Shown here: piece by piece, positions 1-12,265 of the stretch
Layout of the letters: every line of letters starts with the position of its first letter
How positions within the stretch are numbered: position 1 is the first letter of the stretch
Assembly (NCBI GenBank): GCA_914767715.1
Contig: OU612073.1
Span: 2,170,001 to 2,234,000 of the forward strand
Origin: Membranipora membranacea
Taxonomy: Eukaryota; Bryozoa; Gymnolaemata; Cheilostomatida; Membraniporidae
Length of the DNA: 64,000 nt
Direction: 5' to 3'
Notes under the pieces: model-generated
The model's database searches: none
What the model was told of the DNA's origin: nothing
What the model saw: the letters and a program-made list of their open reading frames with translations, nothing else
Position numbers and translations under genes: made by a program

Positions 1-3000
1 TTGCTTCCATGAAGAATCTAATTCCTCCACAGGTGTATCTACCTGTACAGTGACTCTGCGATCAGCACTGCTGTGTACTACACGGCTTAAAGTGTTACCA
101 TGGTGTACCATAGCACCGTTACGAGCTGTTCTGATACGGAGACCGGGGTCAGTGAAGGGGGTCAGATATACACAGGTTAGCAGGTAGTATGCGTACGAGG
201 GAGGTGATAGGCCAAGAAAGTTTATATCCACTCTAAGTTGTAGAAGCTTATTGTCAGTAGGAATAAGGTCCAGGGCATCAGTGGAGAAGTAAGGGATGAT
301 GAATGTATTCCTTAGTGATTTATGAACTGGACCACACAAGAGATGGAAAGCCTTAAGCAGTGGCAAAGCCACCTCATATGGAAAGTTTGTTTGACAGAAC
401 AAGTTCAATAGAACAGCCTCATCAACAACTCCACTCTGCAACAGACGATCAACAAGTTTTGTGTATCTCTTTTTTGAGATCATCTCATTTCCCACAGATA
501 TAATGCTGGGTTGGGCTGCCAGTCTAGAATCCCACCGATCTCTAAATCTGTGATGAAACAGGAGAGCGATTGCGTCGGTGACGGCAGTAAGTCTATGGAA
601 AACATATCCCCTCAGACTATCCTCATGTTCAAACCACAGAACTCGACCAACATTGTGCATATAACGGAGCACAGTAAGATTTGCATCTCCTGGAAACATT
701 TTTGTGACTTCGGTGAGAAGAATGAAGGGCACATCACTCATCTGATCAAAGAAGAGAAGAAGCAACTCCCAAAGTTTTGGGATTATTGTGAAGAAGGGTT
801 CAGCTCTGATCTGTAGGGTCTGCAGTATCTGGAGGATAACCTCCTTACTGTTATCACTGCTATCTAACTCAAATATATTCTGTGAAGGAAAGATTTCTGA
901 TGAAGATGAAAAGAGGGCAATACTACAGAACTCAGAGGGACCTTTAGTAAATCTCTTCTCTTCCTCTATCATATCCCTGATTAGAGTAGTCAGAGTACGT
1001 AGCAGCTCTTTCTTTCTGGTTTCAAAGCTAGACACATCAGAGAATTTGTCTTTATGGGTGAGGACAAGAAGGGGATGGCCTAGAAGAGGACATGACACAT
1101 ATAGATGTGACATGTAGTCCAGGACTAGTATCCTCACCGCTTTTTTTGGGCCACCTGATGACAACAACTCCTCAAATTGCTCCATATTGACAACAACGAC
1201 TGGAATATAATTACTTCGTATTACCATATGATAGGAAATATGGTAAATACGGTCACCTCCAAAATCAAATACTTTCAACTGTGACTCTCCAACTGTGATC
1301 TCATCCATTTTGAAAACCTCAGTAGTGTCATCCTCAATTCCTTCTCTGTTACGATATGTCAGACTTCTTTCCTTTGTTTTCAAACTATTAATGAGACTAG
1401 TTTTACCTGCCATTCTGTTACCGATCACTGCTGCAGATACTATAGGGAGCCTTACACCACCGTGCTGTTTGAGATCTGTGTAGTATTTTCTTATAGCCTG
1501 CAGGCCCTGCTCACAGACTGCATAGGGAGGAGATGTCAGAGCTACACAGTCATCACAGTCCAGCTCCTCTAGAGCAGGTAGAAGAAGAAGACGAGAGTCT
1601 AATGATTGGAGTTTTCTGTTACCCCAGAGGTTCAGTGTCTTGAGCTTCTTCAGTTGTATAATGACTGGTGGGAGAGATGTGAAGCTATTACCTCCTATAT
1701 TTATGGTCTCCAGGTTCGAGAGATTTGACAACCTGAAATAATAATTGTATGAGCTCTAAGAATTTAGATAAAATACAGACGTCTATTCTCAATATCAGTC
1801 TACAGCTCTTTTGGCACCATTGCCTGAAATAATTGTAAAGCATCAAAGGGCAGATGATAGGGTTGCTCAAGTATCACAAATATAGACATGACATAAATTT
1901 AATTCAACACTGTGTTAATTGCATCTTGCATCATTGGGTGATTATATCTGGTAGGTCGTAACTTGTCTCCCTCCGCTCAATATCTCAACCCATCCCAACA
2001 ACTCCTCTCCAATGAGTGAATTTATGATCAATTTGTATTTATAATGGCTATGTGCGGCTTCAGTACGTTTGTGTACAAATCCCAAAATAATCATTCGTGG
2101 CCGACATCAATGAATTTTTTTTTAAAGTTGGTATAATCGCACATAGGCAACTTAAAGTAGACTGCCCTGTTCATATTTTATTATTTTATTATGTGTGATA
2201 GTTTGGCAACTTTTTGAATAGGCAAAAATTGACATCTTAGGTCAGATTTGCAGCCTCTTTGTGTTTTTGGGAAATTCTCACAATTCCTCGAAAGAGGTTT
2301 GTCTGAAGAGAATCAAATTGTCTTTGAAAGGGTGAAAGAAAACCTCATGGCCAACATAGTCTCGCTTCTCAAGTCTTATATGGGCTCATTTAATGAGACA
2401 GCAAGATGGCGCTGATGGCTACTACCTCCACTACTATCGACATCCTCAACATGGAAGCTCTACACCTAATTTTATCATCCTACCAAAAGCTTCATAGGCG
2501 TACCAGGGCAAAAGGTTCTTTTACAGATGCGATTTCCACCATGTTGAAAATGATCAGATGTTTATCAGCTGTTCTCAGCTCATCTCTACATTTTAGGTAT
2601 GCAGTTGACTCTGCAGGCATTTTCTATCTACTTTGCTTGTTGAGAGTTGAGGGACTTCAAATGAAATTGAACCGAAACATTTTTATTATGGGAACTCAAC
2701 TCTTTAGGAGAAAAATCTGAATTAAATCTCATGTAAGAGCAAGATGGCTCTGAATGTCGCCAACCAATGCTTTGAAAATATACAGCGAAGAGGCAAGATA
2801 TTGGTTTCAGAGAAAAAACTTCCGCATTTTCCAAAAAGCCGGATTTGATGACGACAGTTAAAAAACTATGGTAAACACGTCAAACATCACTACTGTATCA
2901 TATGTATATTTTGGGTCTACATTATTTGAAAATGTTGCTTGTAGTATAGACAAAACGGAAAATATTTTTTTACTTAATATTTGCTCCTAAAACGTACAAA

Positions 3001-6000
3001 ATATATTTAAAGACATCGAGAATTCGTCTTCATGGTGTGAAATCCTAAAATTATTAGTTGTCTTCTTCTTGTACAGAAAAAACCAATCTTTAAACTTAAC
3101 TATATCATGATCATTCTTAAAGGACAACTGTCGTATTCCTATTGGCTGAGGGATGGGAGCTTTCACCATTCCAGTCAGTTGCATGTTAATGCACTGATCT
3201 TTCTGAATTTGGGTAACTTGAAATTTGAGGATGGCTTTAAAAGACCAGCGGAAACATACATACTTATATCAGTCACATACAGAATAGACACATATACCTG
3301 GTACTTATTATCAGTATATCGAATATCTATATAATTAATAAATGTGATGATGGTGTTTAAAAAAACCTGTTGGAAAAATTTATATATATATATAATATAG
3401 ATAAAATGATATATATATATATATATATATTTCTATCAGTCATAATATACAGAACACACACACCTACCTGGTACTTATCTCAGTGAGCCCACAGTTGTGC
3501 AGACTCAGCTTAGTCAGCTCAGTCAGCTCATACAGACCATCAGGTACAGATCTGAGTGCTGGGTTAATACTGAGGTCCAGGGTCTGTAACTTAGTCAGCT
3601 GTGATATCCTGTATTATATATAATATGAGTCAATTATAATTACTTGTGCTGGAGGATTAATATTATACAGCAAGATATTTCTCAAACAATATATTAAATT
3701 TTCTTCATTTCGCATGAATATGATCAAAGTATATCATAATATCTCATATTAAATCCGAATATCTATATAATTAATAAATATAGAATTATTCTCTGGCTAC
3801 ATGAGTGCAAAGATGAATTTACGCTACTGATATCAGTCATAATATACAGAACACACACACATACCTGGTACTTATCTTAGTGAGCCCACAGTCAGACAGA
3901 TACAGCCCAGTCAGCTGAGTCAGCTCACACAGACCATAAGGTACAGATCTGAGTACTGGGTTATAACTGAGGTCCAGGTACTGTAACTTAATCAGCTGTG
4001 ATATCCTGTATTATATATAATATGAGTCAGATATAATTACTTGTGCTGGAGGATTAATATTATACAGCAAGATATTTCTCAAACAATATATTAAATTTTC
4101 TTCATTTCCCATGAATATGATCAAAGTATATCATAATATCTCATATTAAATCTGAATATCTATATAATTAATAAATATAGAATTATTTTCCTGCTACATG
4201 AGAACAAAGATGAATTTACGCTACTGATATCAGTCACATACAGAATATGCACACATACCTGGTACTGATATCAGTGAGACAACAGTTATACAGACTCAGC
4301 TCAGTCAGCTCAGTCAGATCATAAACAATGTCAGGTACAGATCTGAGTGGGTTATTACTGAGGTCCAGGATCTGTAGCTTAGTCAGCTGTGATCTCCTGT
4401 ATTATATACAATATGAGTGAGAAATATTAACTTGTGCTGGAGGATTTATGTTATCATACATTTTCAAATGATAAATCCAATTTTCCTCATTCCACATAAA
4501 CATCATCAAACTATATCATAAATCTCATATTGAATCCGAATATCTATATAATTAATAAATAGAGAATTATTCTCTGGCTACATGAGTGCAAAGATGAGAT
4601 TGTACAGCTCATGTTGTTTAAAATTTTATATATTAGTACATATAGAACATGGCCAAGTTCAATACACAAGTTTGAATACTTTAATTACTAAATTCCTTGA
4701 TGGTATGCAGTAAAGTTTTTTGTTAAGTTCCAATATTAAATCTAATCATATATTTTCAACTTGCCTATGTATGTTATTTGTGGTGTATACTGGCCACCAA
4801 TAATAAAAATGGGCGATGCAAGAGTAGCCGGTGTCACATAGAAGGCTGCGGATAGATTGTTTCATGTAAGATTTCTCATTTTTAATTCCCATCAAAAGAA
4901 TGGAACAAAACGACATCAAATAAGACTTAACTCAAGCTTGCTGTTGGATAAGAATATTTTGCTAATGCTTTAGTAAGTGTGAGTAAGCGGGCTGTGAGAC
5001 AAGGATAGAGATAATAGGAGCCTCGCCCGGGTCATATCACTGATAAATAACTCAGAAATATAGCATAATAGTATCATGTGTACTCTACTTACTTCTGCCA
5101 TTCAAATGTGCCCTGCCTGAGAGAGCCTTCATCAATATCCTTCAGTCTGAGGTATAGGAGATGAGGAGCTATAACTGGTAACCAGGAGGGGAAACTCTTC
5201 AGACCAGAGATACAGAGATGAGTGATAGAGTTATCTCCCTTCTCTAACTCTATCTCCTCCCATGTCATGTCTCTGTAGTCTGCGAGCCATAATTTAGGTA
5301 TCCTCTCTATCTCCTCCTCTCCTGAGTGTCTGTACCAGACTCTGTACTTCCCTATAATGTGATTATATTATAGATAAATATAATAAGGCATTAAAGATCA
5401 TAAATATTATAATTATATTGATCTTTGTGTACTCATAATACTTATGTGGGAATGTAAGATAACAGTTAGATAAATTGTTGTCAACCATACTATAGAATTT
5501 AGAATGAAATACAGGTACAGGTTGGTCGGTGTGGATTTAGTTGTCCGATCTTAGGTGCAAAATATGTTACATTTGAGGAGCAGTCGAGTTGATAAAACAT
5601 ACCAAACAACCTGTGAGGATAGGAATGCAACAACATTATGAGTTGTCTGACCTTACATGCCAATGCCTATTGCTTATAAAAACCGTCAGCAGGGAGAATT
5701 ATCCTTGCTTTTAGCTATTGCAACCATTTCTGTTTCCTAACATTAGGAAAAGGTCCCCTCATTTAAGAGATTGAAATATTGTCATGAAAGCGGAACAGTT
5801 CTGAGCTATTTTCAGTTACTGAAGAGGTTCACTGCTAAACAGGATTAATGATGCCCTTTGCTTACAACAATGAGTAAGATAATTCCCTCTGTAAACAGGA
5901 AATACAGTCATACCATCATTATCAGTGTTATCCCCTCTCTCATCAGCAGAGTTATCCCCTCTCTCATCATCAGAGTTATCCCCACTCTCACCGAAATTTG

Positions 6001-6892
6001 ATTCGGAGTTATCTACAATCTCAGCTGGTATGTTGACCTCCTCCTGGTATATCTCTTCAGTGATGTCATTTCCACTACAAGTTACACAGTCTCCCTGATC
6101 TGATAGAAATACATCTGTGTTAGCTGCTGAATTTATGCATCACAAATCATGAGTGTAATATTACAGTTTGTTTTTAGTTTGACAAGGTTAATCAACTCCG
6201 CCTCCCCCGTGGGTTTCATCATAGACAATGATAGTGAAGAAATTTGACGATTGATATGAGTCTCAGCAAGTTTTGCGCTGAGAAATATGTCCTGTAAATA
6301 ATGATCAACCACGCATCTCTGTATAAAGGCAAACTGCTAATGGAAATACCCATCCGGGGCCAACTGGCCATCCTTTTCACCTTGTATCAATTTCAGCATG
6401 TCACCATAACAAAGCCATCTGGTTGCAAATATTGTAGCCGGATGGCCTAGCAGCAATTTGTATTACAAACCCATCCGCATGGCTGTTTGGCATCTGCTGG
6501 TTGCCCAATACCAACTAGAAAGGGCATTCATCAGCCTACTGATGCCGTATACCCATCCGTATCTGTCTTTATCCCAGTAAACTATTCTGGATGGTTTCCC
6601 CCTATAAAAACTGCTGGTTGCCAAGTTGTCATCATGCAGCTGACAAATAGACCAGTTGGTACTTTGGAAACCATTTGATTTCCAATATAGCTAAAGAAAC
6701 TTTCACTCAGCAATTTCCAAGGCTAATTGGTGCAAAATAACCTACCGAAATGGCATAAGATAAATTAGATTGTCAAACAATTTCATCCTTACCGTCAGAA
6801 ACTGACTGTCCATCACCTTTAGCTGAGGGAGGAGGATTATTTCTCTTTGAAGAATGCTCAGCTTTTCTGATACATGATAGGTAACTTCCCAT
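1..6892 (-). CDS. LRR-Roc-COR protein, copy A (partial, 3' end off the window)
   Basis: Paralogue of the gene at 46607-57794. Exons in transcript order: 6793-6892, 5914-6099, 5093-5351, 4259-4396, 3865-4005, 3468-3608, then 1732 to beyond base 1. That gives 899 codons with no stop. The start is the ATG at 6892, giving MGSYLSC, a myristoylation-type N-terminus in which Cys4 of copy B is Tyr. An acidic linker with repeated ERGDN, three 46-47-residue LRR exons and further LRRs follow. The Roc GTPase has P-loop GNRMAGKTS, DFGGD and THKD motifs, and COR comes after it. ROCO proteins use Roc-COR as a nucleotide-controlled dimerisation switch (established for the family). Whether copy A also ends in a caspase cannot be seen. 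An acceptor-like AG lies just upstream of the ATG, so a 5' exon is possible. Confidence 0.85.
1733..3467 (-). other. Intron, copy A
   Basis: The intron between the last LRR exon and the Roc-COR exon holds no gene I can support. It is closely matched by 52202-53953. It has an (AT)n stretch at 3379-3430 and the relic LRR exon end near 3294. Short open frames at 2406-2720 and 3107-3334 are not supported by splice sites or motifs. Confidence 0.7.
3468..4396 (-). repeat. Tandem LRR exon array, copy A (3 units)
   Basis: Three exons (3468-3608, 3865-4005, 4259-4396) repeat with their introns at a period of about 395 bp. Each starts and ends in phase 2 and encodes two LRRs of the form ISQLTKLQ.L.L..NP..RSV, then CELTELT.L.L..C.LTEIST. 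The introns between them are nearly identical to each other. A relic of another unit, only its donor end (tacctggtacttat), sits near 3294 and also exists in copy B at about 53790. Confidence 0.9.
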
Positions 6893-7114
6893 ACCTGTTT
6901 CCTATAATAGAATAAGTGAAAACTTCTGCATCCAAATGTCGTCAGACAGCTTACGTATACAATAGGGACCCTGATATGTTTTAATCAAATTGCTTCCTGA
7001 CCAATTTTGGTACATGGTTGAGTGTTCTTAATTCAGTTTAAGAGTAACTGGGAGATGGAACAAAATATATATAACATTGTTTAAAGCCCTATGAGACAGG
7101 ATGCAAACCATGCG

Positions 7115-7161
7115 TTCTACTATCTAAGGGTACTAAATTGAGGTACATGTTATATTATCCA
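7115..7161. repeat. 47-bp repeat, copy A unit 1
   Basis: Begins ttctactatctaagggtact and ends ttatattatcca. The same 47 bases recur at 8864-8910, 58087-58133 and 59837-59883, while the surrounding sequence of units 1 and 2 is unrelated. Unit 1 lies about 220 bp upstream of the LRR-Roc-COR start codon. It could be a short mobile element or a shared control element; nothing in the sequence decides which. Confidence 0.85.
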
Positions 7162-7539
7162 CCATCTGAGTTTTAAGACTGCAACCTCAGTGTTCGGAGA
7201 GAAGGAAACATGAGCTCAGTCTCACTCATAGATGTAACGACCGAGAGTTTTGTTGCCAAGGATAGATTTTAAGAGGCGGGACTTTAGGTGGCAGTGCCAA
7301 AATAGTTTTATTGAGTATAAGTAACAGAGTGATGACATTTTGGAATTAACTAAGAGAATACGAAGTCAAGCCAGCTGTTAAATTATGCCATCAGCGTTTA
7401 TAGTTGTGTTTGTCACTGGAATCTCTATCACCTCCTGCTTTACCCATCTCCTGATTCACTTAACTCAAATATGATGATAATATAATAGGAGAGTGATCAG
7501 CGAACCGAACGCCTTCACAGTAAAATTTATCTTGATCAT

Positions 7540-7733
7540 CTGTTTACCCCCCTCAATAAATATACTGAAAAGCCATTAAGTTCCAAAGCTGTGCGAGAAG
7601 CAGACTTTCCCTCCAGAAATTTTTAATCCCTCTATGGAAGACCACTGCCAATTTCCTATAATGGATTCGAACCCAGCTTGGCATAAATCTCCATCTGATT
7701 GCATGGCAGACACTAAGACCACTACACCACCCT
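7540..7733 (-). mobile_element. tRNA-derived SINE, copy A
   Basis: On the minus strand an RNA polymerase III A box (TGGTGTAGTGG, 7719-7729) is followed about 46 bp later by a perfect B box (GGTTCGAATCC, 7663-7673). The flanking bases cannot pair as a tRNA acceptor stem and there is no cloverleaf. This is therefore a tRNA-derived SINE head rather than a tRNA gene. The body runs toward about 7540; its 3' end is not clearly marked. The copy in segment B is at about 58515-58713, so insertion preceded the segmental duplication. Confidence 0.6.
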
Positions 7734-8863
7734 AGCTTCTTTGCTTAGCTAAGGTGTATTCCTGTATAATTGTACATTGTTTATGAACCTATGGTGAGTG
7801 AGTTTAATTTAAGATACACTAAATTTCGCAACCTAGGCAACAATGCGAAAAGCGAATCCTTAATGCCGCGAAAACTAAACTCCTATAGGGTAGTTGTCAA
7901 ATAGTTTTGCCTGTGTTCCGCAGACAATACTGTAGTCATAGATAGACAGGTTAGGAGTTACTAACAAAGTCCTCCACTACTCTGATATTTGCATGAGGGT
8001 GTACAGGCTGTAAATTAATCTAAGAAGTTCCTTGTTTGGAATGAAAACTTTTCTAATTCTATCAGAATGAAACAGTTGCAGCGTCAGACCCTACCCTAGC
8101 CGAAAAACACAAGCTGTACCCTAAAACAAGTGGATTGAAATTGTGGATTAATCTGGAATTATTTCGACAGTAAGTCGATAAAAATAGATTTATGAGTAAA
8201 TGGGTAAATGAGTTCCGTAGATAGATATTCTGTACCCTTAATTGGTCTAATAATTACATGAGATTACATGGTCTTTCATCATAAAAGAATGGTGTGTGGT
8301 TGCTAGCGAGAATTGAAGTAGAGATAAAACTACCATATGAAAAATAACATGCCAAACCACAGGACCTGCCATGCCAAAAGGCAGAGAAGCCACCTTCCAT
8401 CTCAATAGGTACCTGTTGTATAGTTCTATACCACTACACAATAAGGACCTCGCACCCCTAAATTGTTGTTGGTTTTAATTGGATTCAGTTTAGTTGACCG
8501 CATATGATAACTGTGCGAGTTTGAGAATTGTTCTAGTATTTCAGGGCTATCAGTTTTTTAAAATAATTTTAATTTGAATAATTGCATGATATTACTGCAC
8601 AGATTAAGGGTGTGAAGGTTCCCTGGCTCTTGGAGCATAAACTGAGCCTGAATTTAACCAACATGTCTTCTCCAAATCTTTGGTCTGTCTTCTGCAATAC
8701 TTAATTGGCCCTCCCCTCCCTCTTTTATCTTTTGTTTCAAACAAGATAAGGGGAGTGAGTTTGCATATATGTCAGGCGTCAGCGTTACCGCATATTCATC
8801 TCTGTTGCAAAATGCTACCTGGGCGAGCGTAGGTAGACTGAGGATAATATTGTCTACATTTTT

Positions 8864-8910
8864 TTCTACTATCTAAGGGTACTAAATTGAGGTACATGTT
8901 ATATTATCCA
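8864..8910. repeat. 47-bp repeat, copy A unit 2
   Basis: Second occurrence of the motif at 7115-7161, in the same orientation and 1749 bp away. It lies about 2 kb upstream of the start codon of the copy A gene. Confidence 0.85.
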
Positions 8911-10387
8911 TCATGGGGCAAACAGTATGACTGATAAAGAAGAGATAACAACGTTACAACCTTCTTTATAGCACTCCTAAACATAGACAAACTTACTAAG
9001 GACTAATATCTCACCGTCAAGAATTACTCTAGAATCAACGTCACCTATAAATGATTTTCAGACACAAATAGACCACTACACTGAGCAAGAGTTTAAATAG
9101 CTAAATTAAGGGTATAACATAAAGTGACCCAAATCGAGCTGAACTAAAATCTAAGTGTTATTTCATCATCTAGGTAGGGTAATTGATGTAAGTGTTCTAA
9201 TGGCCTTTTACCACTAGAACATAGCCGTTAGACCTCCATGTAGCGACCAGTTTTGTTCAGTGAATTTTTGACCTGTTGTCTCCTGACCACTGCTACAGTT
9301 TTATGCCCGGTTGGCTATGTCACATCCAGACATGATTGTATCAGTCATTTACTTGCTCTAACTTACCTATTGGTATCAGTTCGCGACATAAATATGGCTT
9401 TGATATAGATATACATGCTGTTTCAATCCTGGCTGAATGGATTTGTCACAAATATGATGAGTGGTTTGAATTGAACCCATCCACTTCTATGTTGCAAATC
9501 ACCCTAAGACAGTTAATTCTAGCTAGAGCTCTAATATGCTATATAGTTTGAAGGTGACTTAATATTAGCTAGCACCAGTTTTCTGTAGCAAAGGTTGGTG
9601 TTCTTATTATGTAAAGTATTGGCTAATGGAAGTTGGCCATAACTTTCACTTTTTCATTCTGCGTGTAAAGCCAGACTTTTCCTCCTGCAAAAACTTAACT
9701 TTGCTATGGTAGGCAACCACTGATTGCCCATTTAATAACTGGATCCCTATGTGGCAGGCAGCACAACCAGCCCTTAAAAGCGTTCGGGATGGCGATCGCG
9801 GCTGTAGGCGGTTGTTAAGGGGTGGGTGGGAAGCTAGGAAACTCCGCTTTTTGCAATTTATTACTTTTTTAACTTTAGCACTTGTTAACAGCACTTTTGC
9901 CTCATCTCACAGAGTTCTAACCCAAGATCTGTGCATTGCTAGCCTGAGCTCAGAAGAAAGGATTGCTCCAAGTCAATATTATTGTCTTTACTCAACAATT
10001 TTGCTAATTTTTCTGATTTACCGCTGCATGTTACTCCTTGCTAATAACTCTCTGCTGCACCTCTCCTTACATTCTGACCATGAGTGATTCTCTCCAACAC
10101 GAGGTAAATATAACTCCAATTGCTTCTGGGAAATTGAGGTTTTAATTTAGAAATCAAACTAATCATCTTGGATTGGACTGCGCAGACATTACTTACTTAC
10201 TTACTTACTTCAATCAATCAATGACAGCAGGGAGAATGACAGTGACAGCTAGTGACAATCAAAACAAATGGTCTGCTCTGCTGGTGTTGACAGTATATAT
10301 TAATAAATTGTAATGACAAATGACAATATTTCCATGCCCTCTCTGTTTGACATATTAAGTGTGAAGACTTTGCACATCAACCATACG

Positions 10388-10526
10388 TACATACATACAT
10401 ACATACATACATACATACATACATACATACATACATACATACATACATACATACATACATACATACATACATACATACATACATACATACATACATACAT
10501 ACATACATACATACATACATACATAC
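10388..10526. repeat. (TACA)n microsatellite, copy A
   Basis: About 35 uninterrupted tetranucleotide units. Open frames read through it (MYVC or IHTY repeats) are artefacts. The copy B tract at 61363-61529 has about 42 units, so the tract length has changed since the duplication. Confidence 0.97.
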
Positions 10527-11686
10527 TTGACATGTTGTTTGTCTACTTTTTTTTCTAATCTGCATTGAATGTACATGGCCTGATATTTTAGGTCTATGTG
10601 ATTATGATGATCAGAATGGTTAAGTGACTGATTTGTCTCGGCAACCTGAGCTACCATTTCAATAGAAGACACAGCATGGAGGATCCATAGTGCTCAAATA
10701 TTATTCATTAGAGAAATGGTATGTAACTACTTTATCAAGATACATATCAATTTGATGTCAGTTGCTAGAATGACAATCTATTGACCCGGAATAAAGTGAA
10801 GATGTCAGACATTCTATGGATGCATGTGAGCCAAGTCACGCATATACAGTCCAGCTAGTTGGTTTAGGCCTGTTAGCCTGAGCTGAGGGTTCCTTTTTAA
10901 TTTGGTTCTAGTTTGAACAGTTGTATATTGAGCCAGACATTAAAACATCAACATTTTATAGGGCAATTTTAATGATTGGGGAACCAACAATAGTTTATTA
11001 GTAGGTTTATAGCTTCTTCACATTTTGTCAAGATAATGGCGGATTTTTTCTCACCTGTTAGGCTTTTGTGGCAGGTGTATAGAATATCATTTTATTAGAT
11101 TACATGCTCCATGCAAGCAAAATAATTTTATATTACTATAATTTAAAAAAAATTGGGAATGCTCAAAACAGAGAGCATATCTATACAGTGGTATGTGACA
11201 TATTGTTGGTTATTTGTTAGGTCATCTCTATGATTATATAACTTAATTTACCTCAAGCCCCCTCAAGCGTTTAAACCTTGATAGATACCTGAAGGTCTGA
11301 TGCACTAATCACCCTCCGCTGTATCAGCTGACTGATTGATCTTCATTGCTACTCTAGTTCTGTTTTAAGCTTCCTCACATTTCCAACTGAACTCCACTAT
11401 ATTGAATGCTGCCATAAAGATCGAAAGATTTGACTGGTTTGCCTCACATATAATGCTGCTATAGCGCTGACAACATCCAGGTAAGCTATCGATTTTTTAT
11501 AGAAGTTGTGAGCTTGACTGAGTCTGCTTGATGTGGGCTGTGTCTCTCCTTTGTCAACAGAGAATGGAAATTTAATCTACATGATGCATTACAGCACAAA
11601 AACTCACTGCTTTACTAAAACTAACTTATACAAAACAAACAATAGAATAACAAACTAGAAAAGAAGCATAAAAGCCAGAATTATAG

Positions 11687-11804
11687 TAGTTTAAGTGCTC
11701 AAACGGTGCAAGATGCTGGTAGAGGCATTTCATTATCAACCACCAAAGTGGTTGATAATGAAATGCCTCTACCAGCATCTTGCACCGTTTGAGCACTTAA
11801 ACTA
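11687..11804. mobile_element. 118-bp perfect foldback element
   Basis: Two 57-bp arms are exact reverse complements around a 4-base CAAA loop (11744-11747). The arms begin TAGTTTAAGTGCTCAAACGG. The flanks repeat ATTATAG(TAG), consistent with a 7-10 bp target duplication. The matching place in copy B, near 62685-62700, is an empty site with a single ATTATAGTAG. This is a foldback or MITE-type insertion made after the duplication. Transcribed, it would form a 57-bp hairpin. Confidence 0.85.
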
Positions 11805-12265
11805 GTATTATAGTAGTGCTTTGCTTATACAAATATGGGAATATGATAAGTGTTTAACTATAGAGCTTTCAGCTCTTAGCTCTTACTCTGCTCAGAGCCC
11901 TTCAATACACCACATATACAGGACTACTTCCTTCATGATGACCTACTTTTGAGTTATTTTACCCTGGCAGACATGTTATTGCTATAGTTGTGCGTTGTTG
12001 AACAAAAATTAGATTTTGCTTGCATGACACGTCCGTTTATTTGATCGGAGGTGGAACAAATCATGAACAGGCAATCTAAAAGAAAATGAGAGGATAAAGA
12101 ATCATTAGAATCATGATAACCCGCTTGTTGAATATTTTTTACACAAAAAATAAATATTACAACAAAGAGGCCATAAAGGACGGACATCAGTAGCAGTGAA
12201 AAGGCCTTGTATCAGACATCAACTATGATGTGAGCAGGTTGAGATATCAAACCTACTTTTATTGG

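Larger units (their letters stand above)
6893..12265. other. Upstream intergenic DNA, copy A
   Basis: This is the 5' flank of the copy A gene. It contains two 47-bp repeats, a tRNA-derived SINE, a (TTAC)n run at 10189-10211, a (TACA)n microsatellite and a foldback element, each listed separately. A 112-codon open frame at 9749-10087 recurs in copy B only because the whole segment is duplicated. I see no convincing gene and did not identify a core promoter. Confidence 0.6.

Noticed and set aside
511-816. Plus-strand frame MGCQSRIPPIS..., echoed at 50980
   Set aside because: It lies antisense within the Roc-COR exon, whose minus-strand frame has clear GTPase motifs.
6360-6680. Clustered CCATCTGGTTGC/CTGGTTGCC motifs suggesting a repeat array
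   Set aside because: Short, irregular and few. Copy B differs by a small local insertion. I could not define a unit or element ends.
7663-7733. tRNA gene
   Set aside because: A and B boxes are good, but the acceptor stem does not pair and no cloverleaf forms, so I call it a SINE.
9749-10087. 112-codon frame present in both segmental copies (also 60728-61066) with hydrophobic segments
   Set aside because: Recurrence is explained by the duplication itself. There are no splice or motif signals, and the non-coding flank is equally conserved.
10300-10672. Long open frames of MYVC or IHTY repeats
   Set aside because: They are translations of the (TACA)n microsatellite and occur in all frames on both strands. 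The same happens at 61275-61675.
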